Assembly: GCF_020283565.1 (NCBI RefSeq)
Contig: NC_060062.1
Location: forward strand, 6,175,322 to 6,239,321
Direction of reading: 5' to 3'
Source of the DNA: Trifolium pratense
Lineage: Eukaryota > Streptophyta > Magnoliopsida > Fabales > Fabaceae
Length of the DNA: 64,000 nt
Position 1 is the stretch's first letter. The number at the start of each line of letters is the position of its first letter. Positions 35,804 to 47,593 of the stretch are shown here, piece after piece. A model generated the notes under the pieces. It was not told the DNA's origin and did not search any database. It was given only the letters and a program-made list of their open reading frames with translations. The translations under genes were made by a program, and so were the position numbers.

Positions 35804-35815
35804 TGGCATCAGAGC
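35804..35815 (+). other. Primer binding site of the Sirevirus-like element
   Basis: TGGCATCAGAGC two bases after the 5' LTR. It differs by one base from the usual tRNA-iMet complement TGGTATCAGAGC. Confidence 0.9.
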
Positions 35816-35870
35816 AGGCACCCTGTTCTGAATTTTAGGGTGAGCTCCAGGGAAACTTTTTCTGGCAAGG

Positions 35871-38800
35871 ATGGACAAAGAAGGAGGTTTTGTTACCAGA
35901 CCACCTCTTCTGGTTGGTGCTTCAAACTATGACTATTGGAAGTCCCGCATGATGGCCTTTCTAAAACAAATTGACAGCAAGACTTGGAAGGCAATTCTGA
36001 GAGGATGGACTCCACCTGTGAAGATGGACAAAGATGGTAAACCAACTCTTGAGTTGAAATCTGCTGAAGAATGGTCCAAAGAAGAAGATGAGCTTGCTCT
36101 TGCAAACTCAAAAGCTTTATATGCGCTATATAATGGTGTTGACAAGCACATATTCAGACTCATCAAAAAGTGTGTTTGTGCTAAGGAAGCTTGGACAATT
36201 CTTGAGACTGTTCATGAAGGTACCTCTAAAGTGAAGTTGTCTAAGCTACAACTCCTAACAACTAAGTTTGAGAATCTTAGAATGAATGATGATGAAACCA
36301 TTCAGGATTTTCACATGACCATACTTGACTTTGACAATCAATTTGATGCCTTGGGTGAAAAGATACCTGAAGAAAAGCTGGTAAGAAAAATGCTCAGGTC
36401 TCTACCTAAGAAGTTTGACATGAAAGTCACAGCTATAGAAGAAGCAAAGGATATCACAGATATGAAGCTAGATGAACTGGTTGGTTCACTACAAACCTAT
36501 GAGGTAGCTGCAAATGAAAAGATGGATAAGAAAAACAAAAGTATTGCCTTTGTTTCAAATGCTGAGGAAGAAGATCAACTGAGTGATACAGAGTCTGAAC
36601 AAAGCATCTCTGATGCAATGGTTCTTTTGGGAAAACAATTTAATAAAGTACTGAAGAGAATGGACAAACGCCCTAAGACAGGTGCAGCTGACATTGGGCG
36701 CAACACTTACAGGAACTTCAGAAAACCTGTAACAGATGAAAAATCAGCTCCAAATAAAGGTGTTCAATGCCATGAATGTGAGGGGTTTGGTCACATTAGA
36801 AGTGAATGTGGTACCTTTCTGAAGAAACAAAAGAAGGGGTTAACTGTAACTTGGTCAGATGAAGATTCTGAAGGAGAAACTGATACTGCAAAGGCTATAC
36901 ATGTATTGACAAGTGTTTGCACATCTGACACTGAATCATGTGAAGAAGAACTGACCTTTGATGAACTGGCTGATTCATATAAAAAGCTGTGTCTGAAGAG
37001 TGCAGAAGTCTGCAGAGTCTCTGAAGAACAAAAAGAAACAATCACTAAGTTGGAAACTGAGAGAGCTGCTAATATGTCAAGAATCTCTGAATTTAGTACT
37101 AAATGGGAAGATAGTTTAAAGATCATTGAGGAACAGAAGGCAACTATCATCAACTTAGAAGCTGACAAGATCAAACAACTGACTGAAATAGCCCATCTAA
37201 ATGAAGAGGTAACTGAATTAAACTCTCATCTTGAGAATTTAAAGAAGCATGTTCTTAGGCTATTCAAAGGAAGTGATCTAGATGAAATCCTGGAAACTCT
37301 GCCAGTTCCTAGCAAATCCAAAACTGGTATTGGGTATGAATACAAAAATGTTAATAGGATTATGGATTACAACAAAGAGGGGAAATATATGCCTGAGATA
37401 AGGAAACAACCACCTCCAAAAATGCATGACAGGATGTCGCCACACCTGTCTCCTAGACAGCAGAGACAAGTGTTGCCACATGTGGCACCACATCAGCAAA
37501 GATGGCAGAGACCTAGGTTTATACCTAGACCAAGAAGCAGGTACCATTCATGGAGATGTCATCACTGTGGAAGAAAGGGGCACATAAGGCCCTATTGCTA
37601 CAAACTGTATGGTTATCCAAGTGAAACTCCACAAGAATCTGATCAAACCATCACTAAAACAAAGATGGAATGGAAGCAAAAAGATGATACAACAAATACC
37701 AAGGAGTATACAGCTGAAAGCAGTGGGAAAAGTTTGATTGCTCATACATCTCTCAGAGCATCATCAAAAGAAGATTGGTACTTTGATAGTGGTTGTTCCA
37801 GACACATGACTGGTGTTGAAAAGTATTTGAAAGAGGTAAAATCCTATGCCACAAGCTTTGTGACATTTGGAGATGGAGCAAAGGGGGAAATCAAAGGTAT
37901 TGGAAGACTGATTGACAATGGTCTACCAAAACTTGAAAATGTTCTCCTTGTAAAAGGCCTAACTGCCAATCTAATTAGTATAAGCCAACTATGTGATCAA
38001 GGCATGAGAGTCAACTTTACAAAAAATGAATGTCTAGTCAGCAATAATGAAGGAAACATCCTTATGAAGGGTGTTAGATCAAAAGACAATTGCTACTTGT
38101 GGACTCCTCTTGAAGAAGCTATTGTATCTACATGTCTCTTAACTAAAAATGAAGAGGTTAAGCTGTGGCATCAAAAATTAGGACACCTTAACCTGAAGAG
38201 CATGAAGAGAGTCATATCAGAAGAAGCTGTCAGAGGACTACCAAGTTTACAAATACAAGAAGGCAATATCTGTGGTGAATGTCAGATTGGGAAGCAAACC
38301 AAAGTGTCGCACCAGAAGTTGCAACACTTGTCCACCTCTAAAGTTCTTGAGTTACTACACATGGATCTGATGGGGCCCATACAAGTGGAGAGTCTTGGAG
38401 GTAAGAAATATGTACTTGTTGTTGTTGATGACTTCTCTAGATATACTTGGGTCAATTTCATTAGGGAAAAATCTGAGACTTTTGAAGAATTCAAAAATCT
38501 TTGCTTACAACTTCAAAAGGAGAAAGATTGTGGAATTATAAGAATTAGAAGTGACCATGGTAAGGAGTTTGAGAACTCTAAATTTGCTGATTTTTGTGCT
38601 GCTGAAGGAATAATTCATGAATTCTCTTCACCAATTACACCTCAACAAAATGGTGTGGTTGAAAGAAAGAATAGAACCTTACAAGAATCTGCTAGAGTAA
38701 TGTTGCATGCCAAAAATGTTCCTTACAAGTTCTGGGCTGAAGCCATGAATACAGCATGTTACATTCACAATAGAGTAACATTAAGGAAAGGAACTGCTAC

Positions 38801-40814
38801 AACATTGTATGAACTATGGAAGAATAGGAAGCCTACTGTGAAGTACTTCCATGTGTTTGGGTCAAAATGTTATATTTTGGCAGATAGAGAACCTAGGAGA
38901 AAATTGGATCCCAAAAGTGATGAGGGGATATTTTTAGGTTACTCAACCAACAGCAGAGCGTACAGGGTTTTTAACTCCAGAACAAGAACTATGATGGAAT
39001 CAATTAATGTTGTTGTTGATGACAGTGATACAACAAGTGCAGATCCAGCTGAAGAGACAGATGTCATAACACCTGTCCCAACACCTGATGATGATCAAAC
39101 TGAACCTGAACCTGATCAACATTCTGAGTCTATTACAGAGGTTCCTAGACCAAACAAGGGACCATCTACTAGAACACAGAAGAATCATCCTCTGGAACTT
39201 GTCATTGGAAATCCAAATCAAGGAATTGCAACAAGAAGATCAAAAGAAGCAATCTCCAATTCATGCTTCATATCAAAGATTGAACCAAAGAATGTTAAAG
39301 AAGCTTTGACTGATGAATACTGGATCAATGCTATGCAGGAGGAACTAACTCAGTTCAAAAGAAGTGAGGTATGGGATCTAGTACCTAGACCAGATGGTAT
39401 AAACGTTATTGGCACAAAGTGGGTGTACAAGAACAAAACTGATGAAAATGGTGATATTACTAGAAATAAAGCCAGACTTGTAGCACAAGGATACACCCAG
39501 ATAGAAGGGGTAGATTTTGATGAGACTTTTGCTCCAGTTGCTCGCTTGGAGTCCATAAGATTACTCTTGGCTGTGGCATGCATTTTGAAATTCAAGCTAT
39601 ATCAAATGGATGTAAAAAGTGCATTCCTAAATGGCTATCTAAATGAAGAGGTATATGTTGAGCAACCAAAAGGGTTTGTAGATCCAAGCTTTCCTAACCA
39701 TGTTTACAAACTAAAGAAAGCACTTTATGGATTGAAACAAGCCCCTAGAGCATGGTATGAAAGGTTGACTGAATTTCTTATCAGCCATGGATACAAGAAA
39801 GGTGGAAATGATAAAACCTTGTTTGTAAGAGAAGAGAAAGGGAAGCTAATGATAGCTCAGATATATGTGGATGATATTGTATTTGGTGGAATGTCGCGAC
39901 AAATGGTGGAACATTTTGTGCATCAAATGCAATCTGAATTTGAAATGAGTCTTGTAGGTGAACTAACTTATTTTTTAGGTCTTCAGGTCAAACAAATGGA
40001 AGACACCATATTTATCTCTCAAGAAAAATATGCAAGAAACATTGTGAAGAAATTTGGTATGGAAGGTGGCAGTCACAAAAGGACACCTGCACCTACACAC
40101 TTGAAGCTTACCAAAGATGAGAAAGGGGTTGATGTGGATCAAAGTCTCTATAGAAGTATGATTGGGAGCTTACTATATCTCACAGCTAGCAGGCCTGATA
40201 TCATGTTTGCAGTTGGTGTTTGTGCTAGATACCAATCTGAGCCTAAGATGAGTCATCTGACTCAAGTAAAGAGGATCTTCAAATATGTCAATGGAACATG
40301 TGGCTATGGTATTCTATACACTCATGGTAATGATTCTACCTTAATTGGATATTGTGATGCAGATTGGGCTGGAAGTGCTGATGATAGAAAGAGCACCTCT
40401 GGTGCTTGTTTCTTCTTGGGAAACAATCTAGTATCTTGGTTTAGTAAGAAGCAAAATAGTGTGTCTCTATCAACAGCTGAGGCAGAATATATAGCAGCTG
40501 GGAGTAGTTGCTCTCAATTGTTATGGATGAGACAAATGTTGAAAGAGTATAGTGTGGAGCAAGATGTCATGACACTTTACTGTGACAATCTGAGTGCTAT
40601 AAACATTTCTAAAAATCCTATTCAACATAGTAGGACTAAGCACATTGATATACGTCATCATTTTATAAGGGAGCTTGTAGAAGAAAAAATTGTTACACTT
40701 GAGCACATTGCATCGGAAGAACAATTAGCAGACATTTTTACTAAAGCGTTGGATGCAAGTCAATTTGAAAATTTAAGAGGCAAACTTGGAATTTGCCTTT
40801 TTGAAGACAAATAG
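35871..40814 (+). CDS. Gag-Pol polyprotein, Ty1/copia Sirevirus type
   Basis: 1,647 aa in one frame. Gag begins with a UBN2-type capsid ([12 protein letters not shown]), then a CCHC knuckle near residue 300 ([14 protein letters not shown]), a long coiled coil near 385-465 and a second knuckle near 563 ([14 protein letters not shown]). Protease has [10 protein letters not shown] near 639. Integrase has [10 protein letters not shown] near 764 and the D-D-E residues in [15 protein letters not shown] and NGVVERKNR. Reverse transcriptase has DVKSAFLNG near 1246 and YVDD near 1332. RNase H has YCDADWAG near 1494 and ends ADIFTKAL. The order protease-integrase-RT-RNase H defines Ty1/copia, and the coiled coil in a long Gag is a Sirevirus trait. 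All catalytic motifs are present. Confidence 0.97.
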   Translation: MDKEGGFVTRPPLLVGASNYDYWKSRMMAFLKQIDSKTWKAILRGWTPPVKMDKDGKPTLELKSAEEWSKEEDELALANSKALYALYNGVDKHIFRLIKKCVCAKEAWTILETVHEGTSKVKLSKLQLLTTKFENLRMNDDETIQDFHMTILDFDNQFDALGEKIPEEKLVRKMLRSLPKKFDMKVTAIEEAKDITDMKLDELVGSLQTYEVAANEKMDKKNKSIAFVSNAEEEDQLSDTESEQSISDAMVLLGKQFNKVLKRMDKRPKTGAADIGRNTYRNFRKPVTDEKSAPNKGVQCHECEGFGHIRSECGTFLKKQKKGLTVTWSDEDSEGETDTAKAIHVLTSVCTSDTESCEEELTFDELADSYKKLCLKSAEVCRVSEEQKETITKLETERAANMSRISEFSTKWEDSLKIIEEQKATIINLEADKIKQLTEIAHLNEEVTELNSHLENLKKHVLRLFKGSDLDEILETLPVPSKSKTGIGYEYKNVNRIMDYNKEGKYMPEIRKQPPPKMHDRMSPHLSPRQQRQVLPHVAPHQQRWQRPRFIPRPRSRYHSWRCHHCGRKGHIRPYCYKLYGYPSETPQESDQTITKTKMEWKQKDDTTNTKEYTAESSGKSLIAHTSLRASSKEDWYFDSGCSRHMTGVEKYLKEVKSYATSFVTFGDGAKGEIKGIGRLIDNGLPKLENVLLVKGLTANLISISQLCDQGMRVNFTKNECLVSNNEGNILMKGVRSKDNCYLWTPLEEAIVSTCLLTKNEEVKLWHQKLGHLNLKSMKRVISEEAVRGLPSLQIQEGNICGECQIGKQTKVSHQKLQHLSTSKVLELLHMDLMGPIQVESLGGKKYVLVVVDDFSRYTWVNFIREKSETFEEFKNLCLQLQKEKDCGIIRIRSDHGKEFENSKFADFCAAEGIIHEFSSPITPQQNGVVERKNRTLQESARVMLHAKNVPYKFWAEAMNTACYIHNRVTLRKGTATTLYELWKNRKPTVKYFHVFGSKCYILADREPRRKLDPKSDEGIFLGYSTNSRAYRVFNSRTRTMMESINVVVDDSDTTSADPAEETDVITPVPTPDDDQTEPEPDQHSESITEVPRPNKGPSTRTQKNHPLELVIGNPNQGIATRRSKEAISNSCFISKIEPKNVKEALTDEYWINAMQEELTQFKRSEVWDLVPRPDGINVIGTKWVYKNKTDENGDITRNKARLVAQGYTQIEGVDFDETFAPVARLESIRLLLAVACILKFKLYQMDVKSAFLNGYLNEEVYVEQPKGFVDPSFPNHVYKLKKALYGLKQAPRAWYERLTEFLISHGYKKGGNDKTLFVREEKGKLMIAQIYVDDIVFGGMSRQMVEHFVHQMQSEFEMSLVGELTYFLGLQVKQMEDTIFISQEKYARNIVKKFGMEGGSHKRTPAPTHLKLTKDEKGVDVDQSLYRSMIGSLLYLTASRPDIMFAVGVCARYQSEPKMSHLTQVKRIFKYVNGTCGYGILYTHGNDSTLIGYCDADWAGSADDRKSTSGACFFLGNNLVSWFSKKQNSVSLSTAEAEYIAAGSSCSQLLWMRQMLKEYSVEQDVMTLYCDNLSAINISKNPIQHSRTKHIDIRHHFIRELVEEKIVTLEHIASEEQLADIFTKALDASQFENLRGKLGICLFEDK

Positions 40815-40989
40815 CAGTTACAGCAGGCAATGCGTGTAACTACCTCTCATCACTTTAAGTTACACGCAAATCAAGGAAGTTCTCATTCAACTTCCCACAA
40901 CCTCCATCAAACCACAATCATTACTCCTCATTCATTCTCTCTCTCACGCTCAAAAACTATCCATCTTCCGCATCAACATTTCTCCAACC

Positions 40990-42312
40990 TTGTCTTTTCT
41001 CAGAAAACTTCAATTCCAAATCATGTCGAACTCTGTCAAATCTTCACCAACAAAGTCAGATGCTACTCCATCACTACAAAAGGTGGTAATCGATGCTGTT
41101 CCTCTGACCACCATACCTTCCACAAGTCCAATGATGAGGAGAAAATCTGTTGCAAAGAAGGATAAATCATCTCGAACAAGTACAAATCCTTCATCTCCCT
41201 CCGCTTCGATTAAAGTTTCAAAGCGTAAGAGCAAGAAATCGAAGTCTGAATCAAGAAGAAGTTTTACAATGTCTGAACTGCATGTTGATCCACTTCCATC
41301 GAGTGGTGTTGCTACTCCTGTCGTAAAAGCTGCAGAGGTTAATGTTGACACATCTGGTAAGAACTCACTTAATCAAAACTCTGATGCTCCAAATTCTGTT
41401 GAAAACCTAGGTTTAGAGAAACCTACTGTGTCTGAAAATTTGGGGAAAAGTGTTCCTAACTCCCCTGTTGCTGATGATGATAATATTGGTGCTTCTACTG
41501 AGACCAATAATCCTGTTGCTAATGAGTCCATTAAGAAAACTGCTCCTGAGACACATGTTGCGCCGAATGTTGCAACACATGGCGCTGCGCCAAATGTGGT
41601 GCCAGATGTTACCACATCTTTGGCACAAGAAAACCTTGTGGACTATTCTGAGTCTGATGAGAGTCCCCCACCTAAGGATACTGATAAAGAAGCTGGTTCT
41701 GATAAAGTTGTAAATGAAACTCCTGAGGTGATAATTGTTAATGAAAATGAAACTACTGTTAGTGATAAGGCTAGTCCTGCACATTCTGAAGCTAGTGTGG
41801 CTAGGAGGACTAGAAGTAGGGCTGGTAAAGCTGTAGAGGCTACTAACACACCTGTCCAAACTCCCAAACCCTCTAAGCCTGGAAAGGCTACTGGTAAAAA
41901 GCCTGTGTATGGACCTCCAAAACCTGTCAGTAAAGTGGTCCCTAGGTCAGAGACCAAGAAAAGAAAGGCTCCTCCAACTAGTGATTCTGATTTTGAACCA
42001 GAGACAGATGTTGCTGCATCTGGCAGCACATCTAGGAAAAGTGTAGGAAGGAAGAAGGTTCCTCAATCTGTTCCATCTGCTCCATTAGATAATGTTTCAT
42101 TTCATCTGGAAAATGGGTCTGCAAGGTGGAAGTTTGTATATCATAGAAGGTTAGCTCTGGAAAGAAATTTGAAAGCTGATATTCTTGAATGTCCTAGTGT
42201 TGTAGAAGCTCTTGAGTATGCAGGTCTGATGAAAACTGTGGTTGGTTTGGACAAGTGCTTTGACAGGCTTGTTAAGGAATTTTTGATTAATGTTGCTGAA
42301 AACTGTAAATGA
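40990..42312 (+). pseudogene. Sirevirus 3' ORF, first part (ends at a frame break)
   Basis: Follows the Gag-Pol stop by about 175 bp. The likely start is the ATG at 41023 (MSNSVKSSPTKSD), although 40990 is also in frame. The product is Ser/Thr/Pro/Lys rich and mostly disordered, with basic KRKSKKSKS-type tracts, then a folded segment from about 42090 (FHLENGSARWKFVYHRRLAL). It runs into a stop at 42310-42312 just where homology continues in the +1 frame. Sireviruses often carry an extra, env-like or 'putative plant transposon protein' ORF here; its role is not established. Confidence 0.75.
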
Positions 42313-43090
42313 TCCAAGAAGTCCTGAATATAGGCAAGTGTTTGTACGTGGAAAGTGTGTCAGTTTCTCACCAATTGTGATTAATCAATATCTGCAAAGG
42401 GATTCTGAAGAAGTGGCTCCTCTGAAAGTCACTGACAATGAGGTCTGCAAGATCCTCACAGGTGGCAAGATCAAGGTATGGCCAAGCAAGGCTAAGTTGG
42501 CTGCAACTTCCCTCTCTCCATTTTATGCTGTTCTGAATAGAATTGCTGCACATAATTGGGTGCCTACAACCCACTCAGGTGATGTGGCAAGAGGATTGGG
42601 TAGGTTTATCTATGTTGTGGGTACCAAGGCCAAGTTTGATTATGGATCTTATTTCTTTCAAGAAACCTTAAGCCATGCCCTGACTTATGCTGTTGAGAAG
42701 CCAGTTGCTCTCCCTACTCTGCTATGCAATATCATTCTTGAACAACATCCAGATATACTAAGGAGTACTGATGTTCCTTGTAAAAGGAAAGGGGTGTTGG
42801 TGATTGAGCAGAGGCTGCTGGATGGGACAAATGCTGCTGCAGGTGTTGGCACATCTGTCCAGGCTGGTGTACTTTCAAGGAAACAGATGATTGCTGATCT
42901 TACTGAAACTAGCAGAGCTCTTGAGGCCAGGAAGCTGAAAATAGATCGTGTGATTGAGGCACTCAAGGCTGAGGAAGCTGCTGAAATGGCTGAGGGTGAG
43001 CCAAATGGACAAGAAGGAGAAGAGGCTAGTGAGTCTGAGGATGGTTCTGAGGATGTGATGGAGGACTCTGATGAAAGTTCTTCACTCTGA
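42290..43090 (+). pseudogene. Sirevirus 3' ORF, second part, in the next frame
   Basis: Overlaps the end of the first part by 23 bp in the +1 frame and continues its homology: YRQVFVRGKCVSFSPIVINQ, WPSKAKLAATSLSPFYAVLN, then VGTKAKFDYGSYFFQE. This matches the plant transposon-protein domain found in Sirevirus and gypsy extra ORFs. The C-terminus is a coiled coil (RALEARKLKIDRVIEALKAE) and an acidic Glu/Asp/Ser tail. A single-base indel near 42300 explains the break. A programmed frameshift is a less likely alternative. Confidence 0.75.
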
Positions 43091-43289
43091 TTTCTGCTGT
43101 TTCCTTATATTTGTTTCTGATGTACTATTGTTGATTTTCTTGGTGTTTCTTTTGTTGTTCCTTATGGGCAAGGCCCTGAATTTCTAGCACCTGTGTGTGC
43201 TCTATGGTCTGTAATAACTGCACACTGATATTCTCTATGCTCTGGTACACTATGATTTCCTATTCCTGATGTTTGTCTAAATTGTGGCT

Positions 43290-43486
43290 AAAAAGGGGGA
43301 GTAGTGTGTGTGTGTGTGACAAGTGTGTGGTCAGATGTTCTCACATCTGGATCTGGTGACTGTTTTTGCATGAAATGTTCGTATACTCGTATTGAGGGGG
43401 AGTGTGAGTAATATGCATGTACTAAGGGGGAGTAGTGAATATTCTTTCTCTATCTGGTGTGTGTATGCATGAATTCAGGGGGAGTG
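43290..43486 (+). other. Multiple internal polypurine tracts
   Basis: Four aagggggag(t)-type tracts stand at about 43290-43304, 43395-43403, 43425-43433 and 43477-43485, ahead of the main tract near 43822. Repeated PPTs upstream of the 3' LTR are a described Sirevirus feature. Confidence 0.8.
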
Positions 43487-43821
43487 TGAGTGATAGTATC
43501 TCTTGATCGCCTGAATGTGTTTGATGACAAATGTTGTGCCAAGTGTTATGGCACCTGACTATTGAGTCCACTATCTACTGTGACTGAGAATTTATTTTTC
43601 TCAGATGCCTATGGGAGTTTATTTCTCCCTTGTGTTGTTCCATGAGGCTAGTTGTTTTATTATTCCGCTGTTGCATTGCCTCTGATGCTACTTACCTCTC
43701 TTGGAAGTAGTTTTACTATGTGTTACTTTCTTTCCTAGTTGTGTGATCATGTTGACTCGAAGGAAAGGTAATACTGTATCTCTCTATATACTGGTCTAAT
43801 ATTGTTTTAGCCAAAATTTGC

Positions 43822-43834
43822 CAAAGGGGGAGAT
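43822..43834 (+). other. Main polypurine tract
   Basis: CAAAGGGGGAGAT lies immediately before the TG of the 3' LTR. It is the primer for plus-strand synthesis. Confidence 0.9.
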
Positions 43835-44877
43835 TGTTGGGTTTTTGTATGATTGGCTACATTTTGCAAAAACATATTTTAGCCAAGTGTTGAGACAAGT
43901 GTGCTGACCCCAAGTGTTGTGACAAATGTTGTTACACTTTGGAACAACACCTGACTCTGTTCCTGCGCGCGCCAGCTGGATGTTATTATTTTCTACTCAA
44001 TCTTTTGAAGATCTGTTTGAAGAATTTGTTCAAGGTATCTTGCAGAAGAAGGCGCACGTGTTTAATGTGTTTCATGAGGCAGCCAAACCCTAGTTTTATT
44101 TTCCAAAGGAATTATATTTTTGGAAAATATATTTTTGCGGTTTCAAAAATATAACTATTATTTTCAGAAATATATCACTGCTGCCGCAATTCTAGAAGCC
44201 CTAATTTTGTCTTGAAGCCCAAGTCGTTCTACTACTATAAATACGAAGGCAAGCATAAGGTTTCAAGTATCTAAAATCGTGTTCTTACAAAGCGTGTGTT
44301 TTAGGGATTTTAGAGTGTTAATTGTGAGCCTATCTTGTGTCTCATTGATGCAAGCTTAGGACCTGAGTGTTATTGAGTTGTAAGTGTGAACTTCTCCTAA
44401 GCTTTGAAGTACGGAGATTGTTCTATTGTGTTGTGTGGTTTACTCGCAAGCTTTTAAGCAAGAGTGAATCCTAGTTTTTAGGAGTGTGTCTCCAATCGTT
44501 GTAATCGTCTGAGTTGAATAGCAGCGCTGTCTGTGTTGCTAAGGTGGGAATTGGGACGGGGTCTCATATCTAGGAGTTCCTAGGTAGAAGGGTCATTGGG
44601 TAGTGATTAAGTGAGAAGTTGTAAACGGGTGAGTTTAGCTTCGAAGTAATACTGCTGATAGTGGACTTCATTCCTGGATTGGTATCCCCCAGAGTAGGCT
44701 TTAGGCTGAACTGGGTTAACAACTCTCGTGTGTTATTTACTTTACTGTTTGTATTGTTTTATGTTATTTGCTCTGTTTATAGACAAGTGTTGGCGCACGA
44801 GTAACAACATCTGTCTACAACAGACAAGTGTTGCTACACCTTGAGCAACACCTGTCCACTGTGTGCCAGGAATTTCA
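43835..44877 (+). repeat. 3' LTR of the Sirevirus-like element
   Basis: 1,043 bp, offset 9,076 bp from the 5' LTR and apparently identical to it. Its TATA copy is at 44236-44243, and the ATTCG duplication follows at 44878-44882. Confidence 0.95.
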
Positions 44878-44882
44878 ATTCG

Positions 44883-46117
44883 GGAGTTCAAAGGAACATT
44901 AGAAGCAACCATGGGGACCTCTAAGAGACCTTGAAACTGCATATTTCACTCAAAATTTTAAGACATTGTATGTGTGAGTTATATATCTCTCTCTTTTTTT
45001 TTTATTCAAGTTATATATCTCTTATGTATCCTTTATTTATTTAGCTCATTTATACTTAAATGTTTGGCTATTAATCATGCATGCTTGATCTCCAACAAAA
45101 ACATACATCCGGAATAATTATGAATAAAAGTAACAAAATATAAAGTACCACGAAAATTTTACAATCCATCTTAATTAAAAAGTAAAAGAGTGACCACTTT
45201 TTACTTTTATATATAAGAAGAATTTAATCTTATCCATCAGTTGTTCAACACTCGTTAAAGGAAGAGAACTAATATAATTATTTTTTCACTTCATGATTAA
45301 TTTTGGACCACTTTTTTAACACTAATCCTTGGTTTAATGATGTTTTTTGGGATCCTTGGTATAATGATTAAGAATGTATATTTCTTCTTTCTTTTTTTCC
45401 AAATGATTTAGTAGTATGAAATAAGCAATTACCAAACTAACTTCAGTTAACTATCTTTTTTGTATAATTAAATTAAATGTTCTTGTAGCTATACCAAGTA
45501 AATTGTATTTACAAAATAATTTAATTTATATTGATATATTTCAAATGCAATTCACTTTTTTTTTTTGTGAATATATGTGATAAACTTACATTATGTAGAG
45601 TATTGCCACGAATTAAACGGAAAATAAATTTTCTCAACTCTATTTTCAAAAATAATCGTGTGCATGATACATTAACCTAATCATGTTTTGGGATGTAATT
45701 TGAGGTGATACTCTAGAAGACTAGAACTTTAAATTAGAGCATTATTGTAACTGGACTATGGTGTTTTATATTTATATTTTGCATTTAGCTAGAGCATCCT
45801 TCAACTATATTCATGGAAGATATAGAGAGTGATTACTATTTACTAATGATGCTTTTTTCATTATTAATAATAAAAGTATACTAATGATGTTTCGCTAATA
45901 CTAATTTACTAATACTATCAATGTTTCCTTACAGATAAACAAAATTGTCTCCCACTATGGCCCCCTGTTTGGTATCCCTAATTAAAGAAGATAGAAAATA
46001 AACAAAATTAGTGGAGTAGAGTAACTAAGGATTTATTTACACCCATATGCTCCATTTTTTATTTCTTCCCATATGCTCCATTTTTTTTATTTCTTTTGCC
46101 TTAGAAATCATTCTTTT
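44883..46117. other. Gene-free AT-rich stretch
   Basis: No coding region, RNA gene or transposon recognised. It contains runs of T and A, and local att/taata repeats near 45840-45920. Confidence 0.5.
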
Positions 46118-46250
46118 GGTCATGTTAGTTTAGCTCAGTTGGTAAGACATTACATTATACATGCAGGAGATCGGGGTTCGAACCCCGATCATCCCGCTTA
46201 TCCACCTTAAGGATGAAATTTCTAGCCACTAAATTACTCGACAAAAAAAT
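46118..46250 (+). mobile_element. tRNA-derived SINE
   Basis: Box A (TTAGCTCAGTTGG, near 46130) and a perfect box B (GGTTCGAACCC, 46175-46185) form a tRNA-like head. A non-tRNA body (ccaccttaaggatgaaatttctagccactaaa, given only in part) and ctcgacaaaaaaa tail follow. TTCTTTT flanks both sides. The arms do not fold as a complete tRNA, so it is a SINE rather than a tRNA gene. Confidence 0.8.
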
Positions 46251-46443
46251 CCTTCTTTTAGAAATATTTCTTTATCTTTTCATAAAATAATTTTTGAATT
46301 TTCAAATGAAAAATTGTCAAGTAGGTTCACACCTTTGTAACTTGCTCTCAAATAGGGCATAACTCTATCAATATCTCAAAATAGTTTTTGCCTTACTAAT
46401 TTGGTCTATTTAATGCCTTAAAAAAATTGGTCTATATATTAAT

Positions 46444-46610
46444 TTATAGGAAATGCTAAACAGAGCTCTTGGAGCAATTGTTAAGAAACAAAAATGGTAA
46501 TATAATTTTAAAAATAGTGCATTCAATATTTTGAAAGGTTTTTAAAAAATCTTTTATACTTTATTATTTTCATTTTTGTTTCTTTAACCATTGACTTGAA
46601 GACAACATTT
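46444..46610. mobile_element. Degraded relative of the 17048-17211 element
   Basis: Begins ggaaatgctaaacagagctc and ends tttctttaaccattgacttg, in the same order and at the same distance as the palindrome-ended element at 17 kb, with AT-rich filler between. The palindromes are decayed. Confidence 0.5.
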
Positions 46611-47332
46611 AATATAAACTCTTAATTTAAATACTCCCTCTATTTAAAATTATAAGACATTTATAAAAAAATAAATAAAATAAATTTATCCCTAAATATA
46701 AAACCCTCTAAATTTTTTAGAAATATTTATTTTTATCCTTAATCGGGAAAGCCTACAAATGCTGACTTGCTGAGATCAAAACTCTACAAATGTGGTTCGG
46801 GAGAGACAAGTGTGGGAATCAGAACATGTACTACTAGCCTACAAATGCTCAGATCAAAAGTCACTGTCACTCCACATTTCCAAGGTAACCCTCCGAATCA
46901 GTGAGAAAGTACTACTACACACACAAGCAAAAAAAAAAAACTGAGTATATGATCCCCTCAAGCTGATGAAGCTGCACACATGAACTTTCATGTTGTTTTA
47001 GAAAAACATTTGAACAATAGTCGGTTGAACCTCCATCACTATTATTGTTGGTTTTTCATTGAAGCATGATGGATCATCACATTTGGCATATAACAACCAC
47101 ACAAATTGAATTACACACCACGGCTTTGCACTTGTTAATACACCCCTCACACTCGATTTGAGTTTGGTGCGTGGATATAAATGATGGGTGATCCAATAGT
47201 GGGTGGTCCAACGAATCTTGTAGAGACTCTGATACCATCTTTAAGATTTTCATGGTTTGGGAAAAATGGAGAAGAGCTTAGAAAGTCTTCAAGATAGTAA
47301 AAATTATAAGGATTCATATATGATAAAAGATA
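46611..47332. other. Gene-free stretch
   Basis: An orphan Stowaway-like end (tactccctctatttaaaatt) is at about 46632. No gene; the 66-codon minus frame at 47147-47347 has no domain. Confidence 0.5.
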
Positions 47333-47593
47333 CTCCCTCCATCCCAAAATAAATGACCTAATTTTGACTCAGTGTATTATTCACATGATCTTTTTTGACC
47401 TTATTTTTCTACCAATATATCTATGCAAGTATTAACATATGAGATGTTGTTTGATTTGTCTCGATAAGTATTTTCAAAATATACAACTTTTATAATTTTT
47501 AATAATACATAACTAAAGATATTAATAATTAAAGATCTGTATGGACAAACGTAATTGTGGTCAAACAGATCATTTATTTTGGGACAAATGGAG
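47333..47593. mobile_element. Stowaway MITE
   Basis: 261 bp with inverted ends CTCCCTCCATCCCAAAATAA and TTATTTTGGGACAAATGGAG and a TA target duplication at 47331-47332 and 47594-47595, as for Tc1/mariner-type Stowaway elements. Just outside the right end a ~30-bp internal segment (caaacgtaattgtggtcaaa) recurs. Confidence 0.88.

Larger units (their letters stand above)
34754..44882 (+). mobile_element. Ty1/copia Sirevirus-like retrotransposon, nearly intact
   Basis: Element 34759-44877 (10,119 bp) with LTRs 34759-35801 and 43835-44877 (1,043 bp each, no difference seen). ATTCG is duplicated at 34754-34758 and 44878-44882. A tRNA-Met-type primer site, one long Gag-Pol frame, an extra 3' coding region, several purine tracts before the 3' LTR and the AGATTGTTGGG junction are all Sirevirus traits. 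Identical LTRs mean recent insertion. The Gag-Pol frame is open, so transcription and replication are possible, but the extra ORF is broken. Confidence 0.95.

Noticed and set aside
46118..46205. tRNA gene suggested by perfect box B
   Set aside because: Box A and B are present, but acceptor and anticodon stems do not pair and a SINE body and A tail follow.
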